Below, in pieces: positions 1 to 4,643 of a DNA stretch of 6,528 nucleotides (position 1 is its first letter; each line of letters opens with the position of its first letter). The DNA comes from Phycisphaerae bacterium (GTDB taxonomy: Bacteria > Planctomycetota > Phycisphaerae > UBA1845 > UTPLA1). Location of the stretch: the NCBI GenBank assembly GCA_016935885.1, contig JAFGQA010000359.1:1-6528 (forward strand). The letters are read 5' to 3'. The notes below the pieces were generated by a model that searched no databases, was not told where the DNA came from, and was given only the letters and a program-made list of their open reading frames with translations. Both the position numbers and the translations under genes were made by a program.

Positions 1-130
1 TAGTACCGCGTTTCACAGGAAACGCGACTACGGTTGCTGGACCGAGAATCCCTTCTCGGTCCTGAAGCCGGTGCCGAGAAAGGATTCTCGGCAGAGCGTA
101 CAGTCGTTCTATTCGTATAACGCCGTACTA
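1..130 (+). repeat. ~130-bp MITE-like repeat element, left copy
   Basis: This non-coding element begins TAGTAC and ends GTACTA. Its two ends are imperfect inverted repeats: the left end reads TAGTACCGCGTTTCAC and the right end, reverse-complemented, reads TAGTACGGCGTTAT. Three hairpins are visible. Positions 7-14 pair with 19-26 (8 bp, loop ACAG), 39-48 with 53-62 (10 bp, loop TCCC), and 72-80 with 85-93 (9 bp, loop AGGA). The second and third stems share the CCGAGAA motif. An inverted copy lies at 6410-6528; by hand alignment positions 12-130 match it at 113 of 119 bases. One difference (A80 to G) changes an A-T pair to G-T and keeps the stem. No coding frame or transposase is present. It looks like a non-autonomous miniature element or REP-like palindromic repeat. 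The family name is unknown to me. Confidence 0.85.
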
Positions 131-136
131 GCAGCA

Positions 137-171
137 TAGCCGTCAGTTATCGGTCATCGGTTTGCGGCAAG
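137..171. repeat. Degenerate heptanucleotide repeat beside left element
   Basis: Just inside the left element the sequence falls into seven-base steps: TAGCCGT, CAGTTAT, CGGTCAT, CGGTTTG, CGGCAAG. The match between units is loose. The reason to record it is that the other element copy also has a heptad repeat on the same (GTAC) side, at 6361-6409. It may be chance. Confidence 0.35.
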
Positions 172-220
172 GAACAGCACGCCGACCCGAAGACTGACTC
201 CCGACGCCTGAGATCTGCCC

Positions 221-1129
221 ATGGATCCGGTCCTGCGAGCGAAGTTCCAGCGGATGCGGGAGATCATGCGCTCGCTTGAGCGCGTGGTCGTCGCGTTCAG
301 CGGCGGTGTCGATTCTGTGTTCGTCCTGAAGGTCGCCGTGGAAGCACTGGGGGCGAGAAACGTCTTGGCGGTGACGGGCGACAGCCCGAGCGTGCCGGCC
401 CGAGACCGTGAGGATGCCAGGCGAGCGGCCGAGTCCATGGGTGTTGAGCACCTTCTGATCGACCCGGGCGACTTGGAGAATCCCGAATACCTGTCCAATC
501 CGCCAAACCGGTGCTACCACTGCAAGGACGCGTTGTACGAGCGGATCGAGCCGGTGCTGGCCGAGCGCGGCCTGCGGACGATCGTCAGCGGCACCAATGC
601 CGACGACCTGGGCGATTACCGCCCGGGGAGGCTGGCCGCCAAGGAGCATTCAGTCCGTGAGCCGTGCGCCGAGGCGGGCCTGACCAAGGCAGACATTCGG
701 GCGTTGTCCGCCGAGATGGGCTTGTCGGCGTTTGACAAGCCTGCGAGCCCGTGCCTGTCCAGCCGCGTGCAATACGGCGAGACCATCACGCCTGAGAAGC
801 TGAGGATGATCGACCGAGCGGAGACGTTCCTGCGCGACGAGATGGGCATGCGCGAGTGTCGTGTCCGGCATCACGACAGGCTTGCCCGGATCGAGGTGCC
901 GGCGGAGTCGATCGCGTCACTGGCAGAGCCGGAGAATCGCGCGAAGATCGACGCGGCGTTTCGCGGAATCGGCTATCAATACGTGGCGATCGACCTCCGC
1001 GGCTTCCGCAGCGGGAGCATGAACGAGGTCATCACCTGCACGCCGGGAGGGCGGCGCCGCGGCAGGGTCCGTGACAGTCAGCAGCCCGTGGTAAAGGGGA
1101 AAACAGCGGATCGCAAACGCCGTTCCTGA
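221..1129 (+). CDS. larE: ATP-dependent sulfur insertase LarE (nickel-pincer nucleotide cofactor synthesis), three-cysteine type
   Basis: LarE is a cytoplasmic PP-loop enzyme that adenylylates and then thiolates the pyridinium biscarboxylate mononucleotide made by LarB. LarC then inserts nickel to give the cofactor of lactate racemase LarA and related epimerases. Visible signs are the PP-loop SGGVDS at residues 27-32, GTNADDLGDYRPG at 124-136, KPASPCLSSR at 173-182 and the conserved C-terminal stretch YVAIDLRGFRSGSMNE (254-269). C178 matches the sulfur-donor cysteine of Lactobacillus LarE; C98 and C101 (RCYHCK) add a CxxC. LarE proteins with all three cysteines are known to carry a [4Fe-4S] cluster and need not sacrifice their cysteine, so this one probably works that way. 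At 302 residues it is slightly long: the last ~25 residues are basic, look unconserved and run into a repeat. The ATG at 221 gives the usual N-terminal length but has no clear Shine-Dalgarno. No larA, larB or larC is in the window. Confidence 0.92.
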   Translation: MDPVLRAKFQRMREIMRSLERVVVAFSGGVDSVFVLKVAVEALGARNVLAVTGDSPSVPARDREDARRAAESMGVEHLLIDPGDLENPEYLSNPPNRCYHCKDALYERIEPVLAERGLRTIVSGTNADDLGDYRPGRLAAKEHSVREPCAEAGLTKADIRALSAEMGLSAFDKPASPCLSSRVQYGETITPEKLRMIDRAETFLRDEMGMRECRVRHHDRLARIEVPAESIASLAEPENRAKIDAAFRGIGYQYVAIDLRGFRSGSMNEVITCTPGGRRRGRVRDSQQPVVKGKTADRKRRS

Positions 1130-1179
1130 CCGTAAAAACCACCGGCGAGACGCCGGCGCCACAGTTTTGCCACGGGCTG
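1082..1179. repeat. Inverted repeat spanning the larE stop codon
   Basis: CAGCCCGTGGTAAA at 1082-1095 can pair with TTTGCCACGGGCTG at 1166-1179 along 14 positions, including one G-T pair. The left arm lies inside the unconserved tail of larE and the right arm in the spacer. A 3' hairpin on the larE transcript is possible. Alternatively these are two inverted copies of a short dispersed repeat, which would explain the odd larE C-terminus. Confidence 0.55.
1134..1156 (-). terminator. Probable intrinsic terminator for purC
   Basis: Read on the minus strand, CCGGCG-TCT-CGCCGG (1156 down to 1142) forms a perfect 6-bp GC stem, followed three bases later by TTTTT (1138-1134). This is the form of a rho-independent terminator and lies about 200 bases past the purC stop. 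On the plus strand the same stem has only a distant TTTT (1165-1168), so it would end larE transcripts less well. Confidence 0.5.
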
Positions 1180-1191
1180 TTAAGCTTGTGC

Positions 1192-1214
1192 CACCGGCAG
1201 CTTGCCTGCCAGTG
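1192..1214. repeat. Palindromic hairpin repeat with CTTGC loop
   Basis: CACCGGCAG (1192-1200) pairs with CTGCCAGTG (1206-1214) with one mismatch, leaving the loop CTTGC. It matches in design the hairpin at 4486-4508 (loop CTTGT). It is one member of a small dispersed hairpin family in the spacers of this window. Confidence 0.6.
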
Positions 1215-1244
1215 TGGATGCCCCGCGCCCCACCGGACACACCG

Positions 1245-1267
1245 CACGGGCGGGCAAGCCGCCCGTG
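1245..1267. repeat. Palindromic hairpin repeat with GCAAG loop
   Basis: CACGGGCGG (1245-1253) pairs perfectly with CCGCCCGTG (1259-1267). The loop GCAAG is the reverse complement of CTTGC, so this copy lies opposite in orientation to the hairpin at 1192-1214. Its last base is the first base of the tandem repeat that follows. Confidence 0.65.
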
Positions 1268-1353
1268 GCACCCAGAATCGAATGTCGCCGGAAGTGCTAC
1301 ACAAAACCGAATGCCGCAGGAAGCGGCACCCAGAATCGAATGTCGCCGGAAGT
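1267..1353. repeat. 29-bp tandem repeat, three copies, ending at the purC stop
   Basis: The units are 1267-1295, 1296-1324 and 1325-1353. The outer two are identical, and identity extends over 30 bases (1267-1296 and 1325-1354). The middle copy differs at 8 of 29 positions. The core is CAGAATCGAATGTCGCCGGA. The array stops one base before the purC stop codon (1355-1357, minus strand), so it forms the start of the purC 3' untranslated region. No function is known to me. Confidence 0.85.
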
Positions 1354-1354
1354 G

Positions 1355-2266
1355 TCACGGACCCGACAGGCCCCTGTTGCCGGTGATTCGTCTGTACGCC
1401 TCGATGTATCGCTCGCTTGTCGCTTGGATCACGTCTTGGGGCAGGCCGGGTGCCGGGGCGGTCTTGTCCCACCGGCCCTCGTCGCACAGGCCCTGCAAGT
1501 AATCCCGAACGGGCTGTTTGTCATAGCTCTCCTGGTCGCAACCTTCCTCGTATCGCTCGGCCGGCCAGAAGCGACTTGAATCGGGTGTCAGGATCTCGTC
1601 GATCAGAATCAACCCCGCCTCAACCTTGCCGAATTCGAACTTCGTGTCCGCGAGGATGATGCCGCGCGAACGGGCATAATCGGCGGCTTCCGAGTACAGC
1701 GCCAACGTCCTGTCGCGAAGCTCCGTCATGACGTCCCGGCCGACCAGGTCGCAAGCCCTGTCGAAGGAGATATTCTCGTCATGCCCCTCCTCGGCCTTGG
1801 TGGCGGGCGTGAAGATCGGCTCCGGCAGAGGCGAGCACGGTCTCAGCCCAGCCGGCAAGTGCACGTCGCACACCGCTCCGGACGCCTTGTACTCCCGCCA
1901 ACCGCCGCCCGCCAAGAAGCCCCGTGCGACGCACTCGATCGGCACCACCTCCGCCTTGCGACAGAGCATGGCCCGGCCACGAAGTTGCTCGGCGACGCGC
2001 TCCAATCCGCTCGGGACCTCCCGCTCGATCACCGAAATCAGGTGGTGGGGAAACCGGTCGGCGAACCGGTCAAACCAGAACGATGACAACGCCGTCAGGA
2101 CGTGGCCCTTGTGCGGGATCGGGTCCGGCAGCACACAATCAAAGGCACTGATCCGGTCGGTGGCAACGATCAAGAGCCGGTCGCCCAGGTCATAAACGTC
2201 GCGAACCTTGCCGCGTTTGACGGGCACACCGGGGACTTCCGTCTCGCGGACCACGTCGGCGCTCAT
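1355..2266 (-). CDS. purC: Phosphoribosylaminoimidazole-succinocarboxamide synthase (SAICAR synthetase)
   Basis: PurC joins aspartate to CAIR using ATP to give SAICAR, the eighth step of IMP synthesis, in the cytoplasm. Family motifs run through the whole protein: KRGKVRDVYDLGDRLLIVATD (17-37, the nucleotide-binding loop region), DRISAFD (37-43), PIECVARGFLAGGGWREY (109-126), EEGHDENIS (159-167), DTKFEFG (207-213) and DEILTPDSSRFW (223-234). At 303 residues it belongs to the longer, yeast Ade1-like class rather than the ~240-residue Escherichia/Bacillus class. The ATG at 2266 is chosen because AAGGTGAG lies four bases upstream. A TTG at 2302 in the same frame would add 12 unconserved residues. 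The gene stands alone, convergent with larE and divergent from the HU gene, with no other pur gene beside it. Its stop is directly followed by the 29-bp tandem repeat. Confidence 0.95.
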   Translation of the reverse strand: MSADVVRETEVPGVPVKRGKVRDVYDLGDRLLIVATDRISAFDCVLPDPIPHKGHVLTALSSFWFDRFADRFPHHLISVIEREVPSGLERVAEQLRGRAMLCRKAEVVPIECVARGFLAGGGWREYKASGAVCDVHLPAGLRPCSPLPEPIFTPATKAEEGHDENISFDRACDLVGRDVMTELRDRTLALYSEAADYARSRGIILADTKFEFGKVEAGLILIDEILTPDSSRFWPAERYEEGCDQESYDKQPVRDYLQGLCDEGRWDKTAPAPGLPQDVIQATSERYIEAYRRITGNRGLSGP

Positions 2267-2270
2267 ACGA

Positions 2271-2278
2271 CTCACCTT
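2271..2278 (-). promoter_or_regulatory. Ribosome binding site deciding the purC start
   Basis: On the minus strand AAGGTGAG lies four bases before the ATG at 2266. It supports this start over the upstream TTG at 2302. Confidence 0.65.
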
Positions 2279-2572
2279 GACCTTGGTCCGACCCGCTTCC
2301 AAGCGGCGGGGCGGTCATCAATCGTTGGCCGTCGAAGCCTAAGCTCCCCGCGCTGCGTGCGTCAAGCCGACCAAGGTGCCCGCGGGCGGCAGGCGTTGGA
2401 TCAGGGTCTTCCCTGGCGAAGCCGCGGTCGATTTGGCCCTATCCACAGGCATTTTTTTGCACTTTGCAGCGAAGAACACCATTGATTCGTTTGAGGGCAA
2501 TCGCTAATGTGAGCGGTCTGTCAAGCGTGACGTTCAGAGGATTCCTGTTCACATTGGGTAAGACCAGTTTGT

Positions 2573-2579
2573 AAGGAGG
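2573..2579 (+). promoter_or_regulatory. Ribosome binding site of the HU gene
   Basis: AAGGAGG is a perfect Shine-Dalgarno, four bases before the ATG at 2584. It suggests strong translation, as expected for an abundant nucleoid protein. A second in-frame ATG at 2596 is too far away to use it. Confidence 0.8.
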
Positions 2580-2583
2580 CATC

Positions 2584-2904
2584 ATGGCCAAGGCAATGAG
2601 CAAGACCGCCCTTGTTCGACACTTAGCAGAGCAAAACGAGATGACCAGGGCCCAAGTGAGTCAGTTCATGGAGGTCCTCGCTCAAACGGCGTACAGCCAA
2701 GCCAAGAACGGATTCACGATACCCGGCCTGGGTAAGCTGGTTCTTGTTCAACGCAAGGCCCGCTGGGGACGGAATCCGGCAACCGGTGAGAAGATCAGGA
2801 TTCAGGCCAAGAAAGTCGTGAAGTTCCGTGTTGCCAAGGCTTGCAAGGACGCCATCCTCGGGCCCGCGGCGACGTCCAAGAAGAAGAAGGCCAAGAAGAG
2901 GTAG
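2584..2904 (+). CDS. HU/IHF-family DNA-binding protein with lysine-rich C-terminal tail
   Basis: This is a small (106-residue) histone-like protein that should dimerize and bend or compact DNA in the nucleoid. The N-terminal helices (residues 6-41, including KTALVRHLAE) form the dimer core. FTIPGLGKLVLVQRKARWG (44-62) leads into the DNA-binding arm with RNPATGEKI at 63-71, and P66 should be the intercalating proline equivalent. KKVVKFRVAKACKDAIL (76-92) closes the fold. Compared with standard ~90-residue HU it carries a tail from about residue 94, ending in seven lysine/arginine residues in the last eight (99-106), like the short basic tails on some actinobacterial and PVC-group HU proteins. 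The tail should add non-specific DNA affinity. The gene ends 102 bases before the shell operon on the same strand; joint transcription is possible but unproven. Confidence 0.93.
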   Translation: MAKAMSKTALVRHLAEQNEMTRAQVSQFMEVLAQTAYSQAKNGFTIPGLGKLVLVQRKARWGRNPATGEKIRIQAKKVVKFRVAKACKDAILGPAATSKKKKAKKR

Positions 2905-3006
2905 CGACCGCGGAATCGCGGCCTGACATACCGACGGATTGCCATCTGTGTTTGAGGGCTTGTCAGTATTCACTGATGCGCGGCGCGGCTCTTGTTCAGA
3001 GATACT

Positions 3007-3588
3007 GTGAATGATCATCCGGCCATCGCGTTGATTGAGTATTCCAGCATCACCGTTGGAACACGGGCGGGCGATGCGATGGTCAAGAAGGCGCCGATCA
3101 CGATCGTCCGCGAGGGGACGTTTCAGCCCGGCAGGTTTGCCGTCCTGTTCAGCGGGGACGAGGCGAGTGTTGACGAATCGTTCGTCGAAGGTGTTCGCGT
3201 CGGGGCCGACGCGGTTGTTGACCGCGTGATCCTGCCCCACGTGGACCGCAGCGTCTATCGAGCGATTCTGGGCGGTCGCGGCGACTGGTCGAACGAGGCG
3301 CTGGGCATCATCGAGACGAGCACGCTCGCGGCGACCATCGAGGCGGCGGATGCGGCCGTGAAGGGGGCAAACGTGGAGATGATCGAGATCCGTCTCGGCG
3401 ACGGTCTCGGCGGCAAGGGGCTGGCCCATTTCGGTGGGCTTCGGGCCGACGTGGAGGCGGCCATCGAGATCGGCACGTCCAAGGCTTCCCGGGAGGGCCG
3501 GCAGGTCTGCTCGACGATCATCTCGCGGCTGGACGGCGACTTGCGCTCGGCGTTGGAGCGTTCGACGCGGTTCGTGGAGGGCTGGTGA
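3007..3588 (+). CDS. BMC-T trimeric shell protein, PduT-like, of a bacterial microcompartment
   Basis: BMC-T proteins carry two fused BMC domains, and three chains form a pseudohexameric facet tile with a central pore. Domain 1 spans about residues 4-85 (AIALIEYSSITVGTRAGDAM, then a beta-rich core). Domain 2 spans about 97-180 (EALGIIETSTLAATIEAADA, VKGANVEMIEI, GLGGKG, VEAAIEIG). Layout and length (193 residues) follow PduT (184). PduT holds a [4Fe-4S] cluster at the trimer pore through a cysteine in TICPGKF. Here the aligned stretch is TFQPGRF with Q40, so that ligand is missing. The start is uncertain: GTG at 3007 gives the family-typical N-terminus, while TTG at 2992 adds five residues; neither has a strong Shine-Dalgarno. 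An ATG at 3011 is out of frame. The stop overlaps the start of the next shell gene by one base. Confidence 0.92.
   Translation: MNDHPAIALIEYSSITVGTRAGDAMVKKAPITIVREGTFQPGRFAVLFSGDEASVDESFVEGVRVGADAVVDRVILPHVDRSVYRAILGGRGDWSNEALGIIETSTLAATIEAADAAVKGANVEMIEIRLGDGLGGKGLAHFGGLRADVEAAIEIGTSKASREGRQVCSTIISRLDGDLRSALERSTRFVEGW
3576..3581 (+). promoter_or_regulatory. Ribosome binding site of the first BMC-P gene
   Basis: GGAGGG lies inside the last codons of the BMC-T gene, six bases before the ATG at 3588. It favours this ATG over the GTG at 3585, which is three bases upstream in the same frame. Confidence 0.75.
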
Positions 3589-3929
3589 TGCTGCTGGGCC
3601 GCGTGATCGGTACGGTCGTCCCCTGCATCGTCTATGAGGGGCTGGCCGGCGTGCCGATGCTGATCGTTCAGCCGCTGGACAAGCATCAGAAGGAGACAGG
3701 GGAGCCACTGGTCTGTGCGGACGCGACCAGGATGGCCGGCCCGGGCGAGTTGATCTACTACGAAGGCGGTCGTGAAGCAGCCTTGGCGCTGGACCCGTGG
3801 TTTGTCCCCGTGGATCACACCATTGTAGGGATCGTGGACGGAGTGGACCTGGCGGCCGAGCCTGCTGGCCGGCCGGCGCGCGGCCAGGCCGCCGGGCGGA
3901 GATCGGCGCGAAAAGGGGGACGCAAATGA
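3588..3929 (+). CDS. BMC-P pentameric vertex protein (EutN/CcmL family) with basic C-terminal extension
   Basis: Five chains of this family form a truncated pyramid that caps a vertex of the microcompartment shell. Family features are LGRVIGTVV at the N-terminus (3-11), YEGLAGVPMLIVQPLD (16-31), LVCADATRMAGPGELIYYEGG (41-61) and VDHTIVGIVDGVDL (75-88), which finishes the fold. Most members are near 90 residues; this one has 113. The extra residues 91-113 contain eight arginines or lysines, only one acidic residue and no large hydrophobic residue, so the tail is probably disordered and positively charged. The ATG overlaps the BMC-T stop (TGATG), and the stop overlaps the next start (ATGA), which points to translational coupling in a three-gene operon. 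The role of the tail is unknown; contact with cargo, another shell protein or nucleic acid are all possible. Confidence 0.93.
   Translation: MLLGRVIGTVVPCIVYEGLAGVPMLIVQPLDKHQKETGEPLVCADATRMAGPGELIYYEGGREAALALDPWFVPVDHTIVGIVDGVDLAAEPAGRPARGQAAGRRSARKGGRK
3914..3919 (+). promoter_or_regulatory. Ribosome binding site of the second BMC-P gene
   Basis: AGGGGG lies six bases before the ATG at 3926, inside the codons for the basic tail of the preceding protein. Confidence 0.65.
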
Positions 3930-4204
3930 CCATCGGCACGGTCTGCGGCACGATCTTCTCGACGATCAACCATCCGTTCTACGACAATCGCAAGTTGTTG
4001 GTCGTCGATGAGACCGATTCGCAACGTCAGCCAACGGGCCGCTACATCATTGCCGTCGATAGCGTCGGCGCCGGTGTGGGGCAGTGCGTGCTGGTGATGA
4101 ACGAGGGCAACGGCGCGCGCCAGGTCTTCGCTGACCCGCAGGGGCCGGTGCGGTCGGCCATCGTGGGGATCATCGACGAGGTCGACGAGCCGGGCGCGGG
4201 CTGA
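3926..4204 (+). CDS. BMC-P pentameric vertex protein (EutN/CcmL family), second paralogue
   Basis: This 92-residue protein has the standard length and motifs of the vertex family: TIGTVCGTIFST (2-13), KLLVVDE (23-29), YIIAVDSVGAGVGQCVLVMNE (40-60, the family's VDxVGAGxGE-like core) and VRSAIVGIIDEVD (75-87). It differs clearly from the first BMC-P in the insert after KLLVVDE and in lacking the basic tail. The two are therefore diverged paralogues rather than a recent duplication. BMC loci often carry two or three BMC-P types, thought to fill different vertices. The ATG at 3926 overlaps the previous stop codon by four bases (ATGA). It is the last gene of the shell operon: the next gene on this strand starts 439 bases later. 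I see no BMC-H gene or encapsulated enzyme beside it. Confidence 0.94.
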   Translation: MTIGTVCGTIFSTINHPFYDNRKLLVVDETDSQRQPTGRYIIAVDSVGAGVGQCVLVMNEGNGARQVFADPQGPVRSAIVGIIDEVDEPGAG

Positions 4205-4276
4205 AACGCGTCGGTCGGTTTCTTGTGAGTGGGCGTAAGTGCCGGCCTCGTCTATCTGCACCAAGCCGGTTCTGCG

Positions 4277-4386
4277 AGGCTCTGTCGGAAAACTCGTCGC
4301 CTGGTGACCCAAGCGTTGTTCTCACGCGTCTTGAAGCGGTTGTAATCCGGTTCGACCTTCGTCTTGGTGGTTTTCCGACAAAGCCT
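4277..4386. mobile_element. MITE-like element of 110 bp with 17-bp terminal inverted repeats
   Basis: AGGCTCTGTCGGAAAAC at 4277-4293 matches the reverse complement of 4370-4386 at 16 of 17 bases. The arms enclose 76 bases without coding capacity, including a second short inner inverted repeat (CCCAAGCG near 4309, CGTCTTGG near 4360). The form suggests the end sequences of an insertion sequence brought together, that is, a non-autonomous miniature element. No target-site duplication is obvious at its borders. It could instead be a simple long-range hairpin. Confidence 0.55.
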
Positions 4387-4418
4387 GGTGTACCTTCAGG
4401 GCTGTCTGTGCGGCCTGT

Positions 4419-4499
4419 TACTCGGGGGTGCCACTGGCGGCTTGCTACTCGGGGGTGCCACTGGCGGCTTGCTACTCGGGGGTGCCACTGGCGGCTTGT
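4419..4499. repeat. 27-bp tandem repeat, three copies
   Basis: The units are 4419-4445, 4446-4472 and 4473-4499. They are identical except for the last base of the third. Each contains TACTCGGGGGTGCCACTGGC followed by GGCTTGC. A degenerate partial unit may precede them (4410-4418). The third copy runs into CCGCCAGTG, which completes a hairpin with its own CACTGGCGG, so the array looks like expansion of one arm of the dispersed hairpin repeat. Confidence 0.9.
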
Positions 4500-4508
4500 C
4501 CGCCAGTG
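4486..4508. repeat. Palindromic hairpin repeat with CTTGT loop
   Basis: CACTGGCGG (4486-4494) and CCGCCAGTG (4500-4508) form a perfect 9-bp stem around CTTGT. It has the same design as the hairpin at 1192-1214. It overlaps the last unit of the 27-bp tandem repeat. Confidence 0.65.
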
Positions 4509-4520
4509 CCTGCACACGTG

Positions 4521-4549
4521 ACGGGCGCACCGGCAGGAAAGCTGCCCGT
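4521..4549. repeat. Imperfect hairpin related to the dispersed family
   Basis: ACGGGC (4521-4526) pairs with GCCCGT (4544-4549). An alternative inner stem GGCAG/CTGCC closes a GAAAG loop. The right flank CCCGTAGCAC resembles CCCGTGGCAC after the hairpin at 1245-1267, which suggests a decayed copy of the same repeat. Confidence 0.4.
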
Positions 4550-4630
4550 AGCACTCGTGGCTGTCCACTGTTCGAACATCACCGAGTCCCGCTTGCGTGT
4601 ACATGGGCATCCTGCGAGGACGACTGCAAC

Positions 4631-4636
4631 GGAGGG
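4631..4636 (+). promoter_or_regulatory. Ribosome binding site deciding the nitroreductase start
   Basis: GGAGGG lies seven bases before the ATG at 4644. It supports this start although the reading frame stays open upstream to 4428, through the tandem repeat. Confidence 0.75.
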
Positions 4637-4643
4637 TCTGACC

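Larger units (their letters stand above)
2267..2583. other. Divergent spacer between purC and the HU gene
   Basis: These 317 bases must hold the promoters of both divergent genes, but no strong -35/-10 pair stands out. The best plus-strand candidate is TTGATT (2482-2487), 17 bases, TAATGT (2505-2510), which is weak. CTATCCACA at 2439-2447 resembles a DnaA box (TTATNCACA) but is single. An AT-rich T-run (2452-2458) lies in an otherwise GC-rich stretch. I see no convincing small gene or riboswitch. Confidence 0.5.
4205..4643. other. Repeat-filled spacer between shell operon and nitroreductase
   Basis: This 439-base gap holds a 110-bp MITE-like inverted repeat (4277-4386), a three-copy 27-bp tandem repeat (4419-4499) and two hairpins (4486-4508 and 4521-4549). 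Open frames across the tandem repeat exist only because 27 is a multiple of three; they have no ribosome binding site and no recognisable protein. No clear terminator follows the shell operon, and no strong promoter precedes the nitroreductase gene. Confidence 0.6.

Noticed and set aside
1267..1353. The 29-bp repeats as a CRISPR array.
   Set aside because: The copies are directly adjacent with no unique spacers, the middle copy is diverged, and no cas gene is present.
1202..1579. Plus-strand open frames across the 29-bp array and the purC 3' end.
   Set aside because: They run through repeats and antisense to purC, with no ribosome binding site or recognisable protein.
221..2266. A functional pairing of larE with purC, since LarB resembles PurE.
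   Set aside because: The genes are convergent, separated by repeats and a probable terminator, and LarB itself is absent; adjacency looks incidental.
2439..2447. CTATCCACA as a DnaA box and sign of a replication origin.
   Set aside because: It is a single 8-of-9 match without a cluster of boxes, an AT-rich unwinding region or dnaA/dnaN nearby.
2482..2510. TTGATT-17-TAATGT as the promoter of the HU gene.
   Set aside because: The -10 matches the consensus at only three of six positions, too weak to list as a feature.
2906..2922. The CCGCG-GAAT-CGCGG stem after the HU gene as an intrinsic terminator.
   Set aside because: The stem is only five base pairs and no T-run follows.
2623..3969. A 448-codon minus-strand open frame opposite the HU and shell genes.
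   Set aside because: It is antisense to four well-supported genes, its product is arginine- and proline-rich in the way of GC-rich shadow frames, and it has no domain I recognise.
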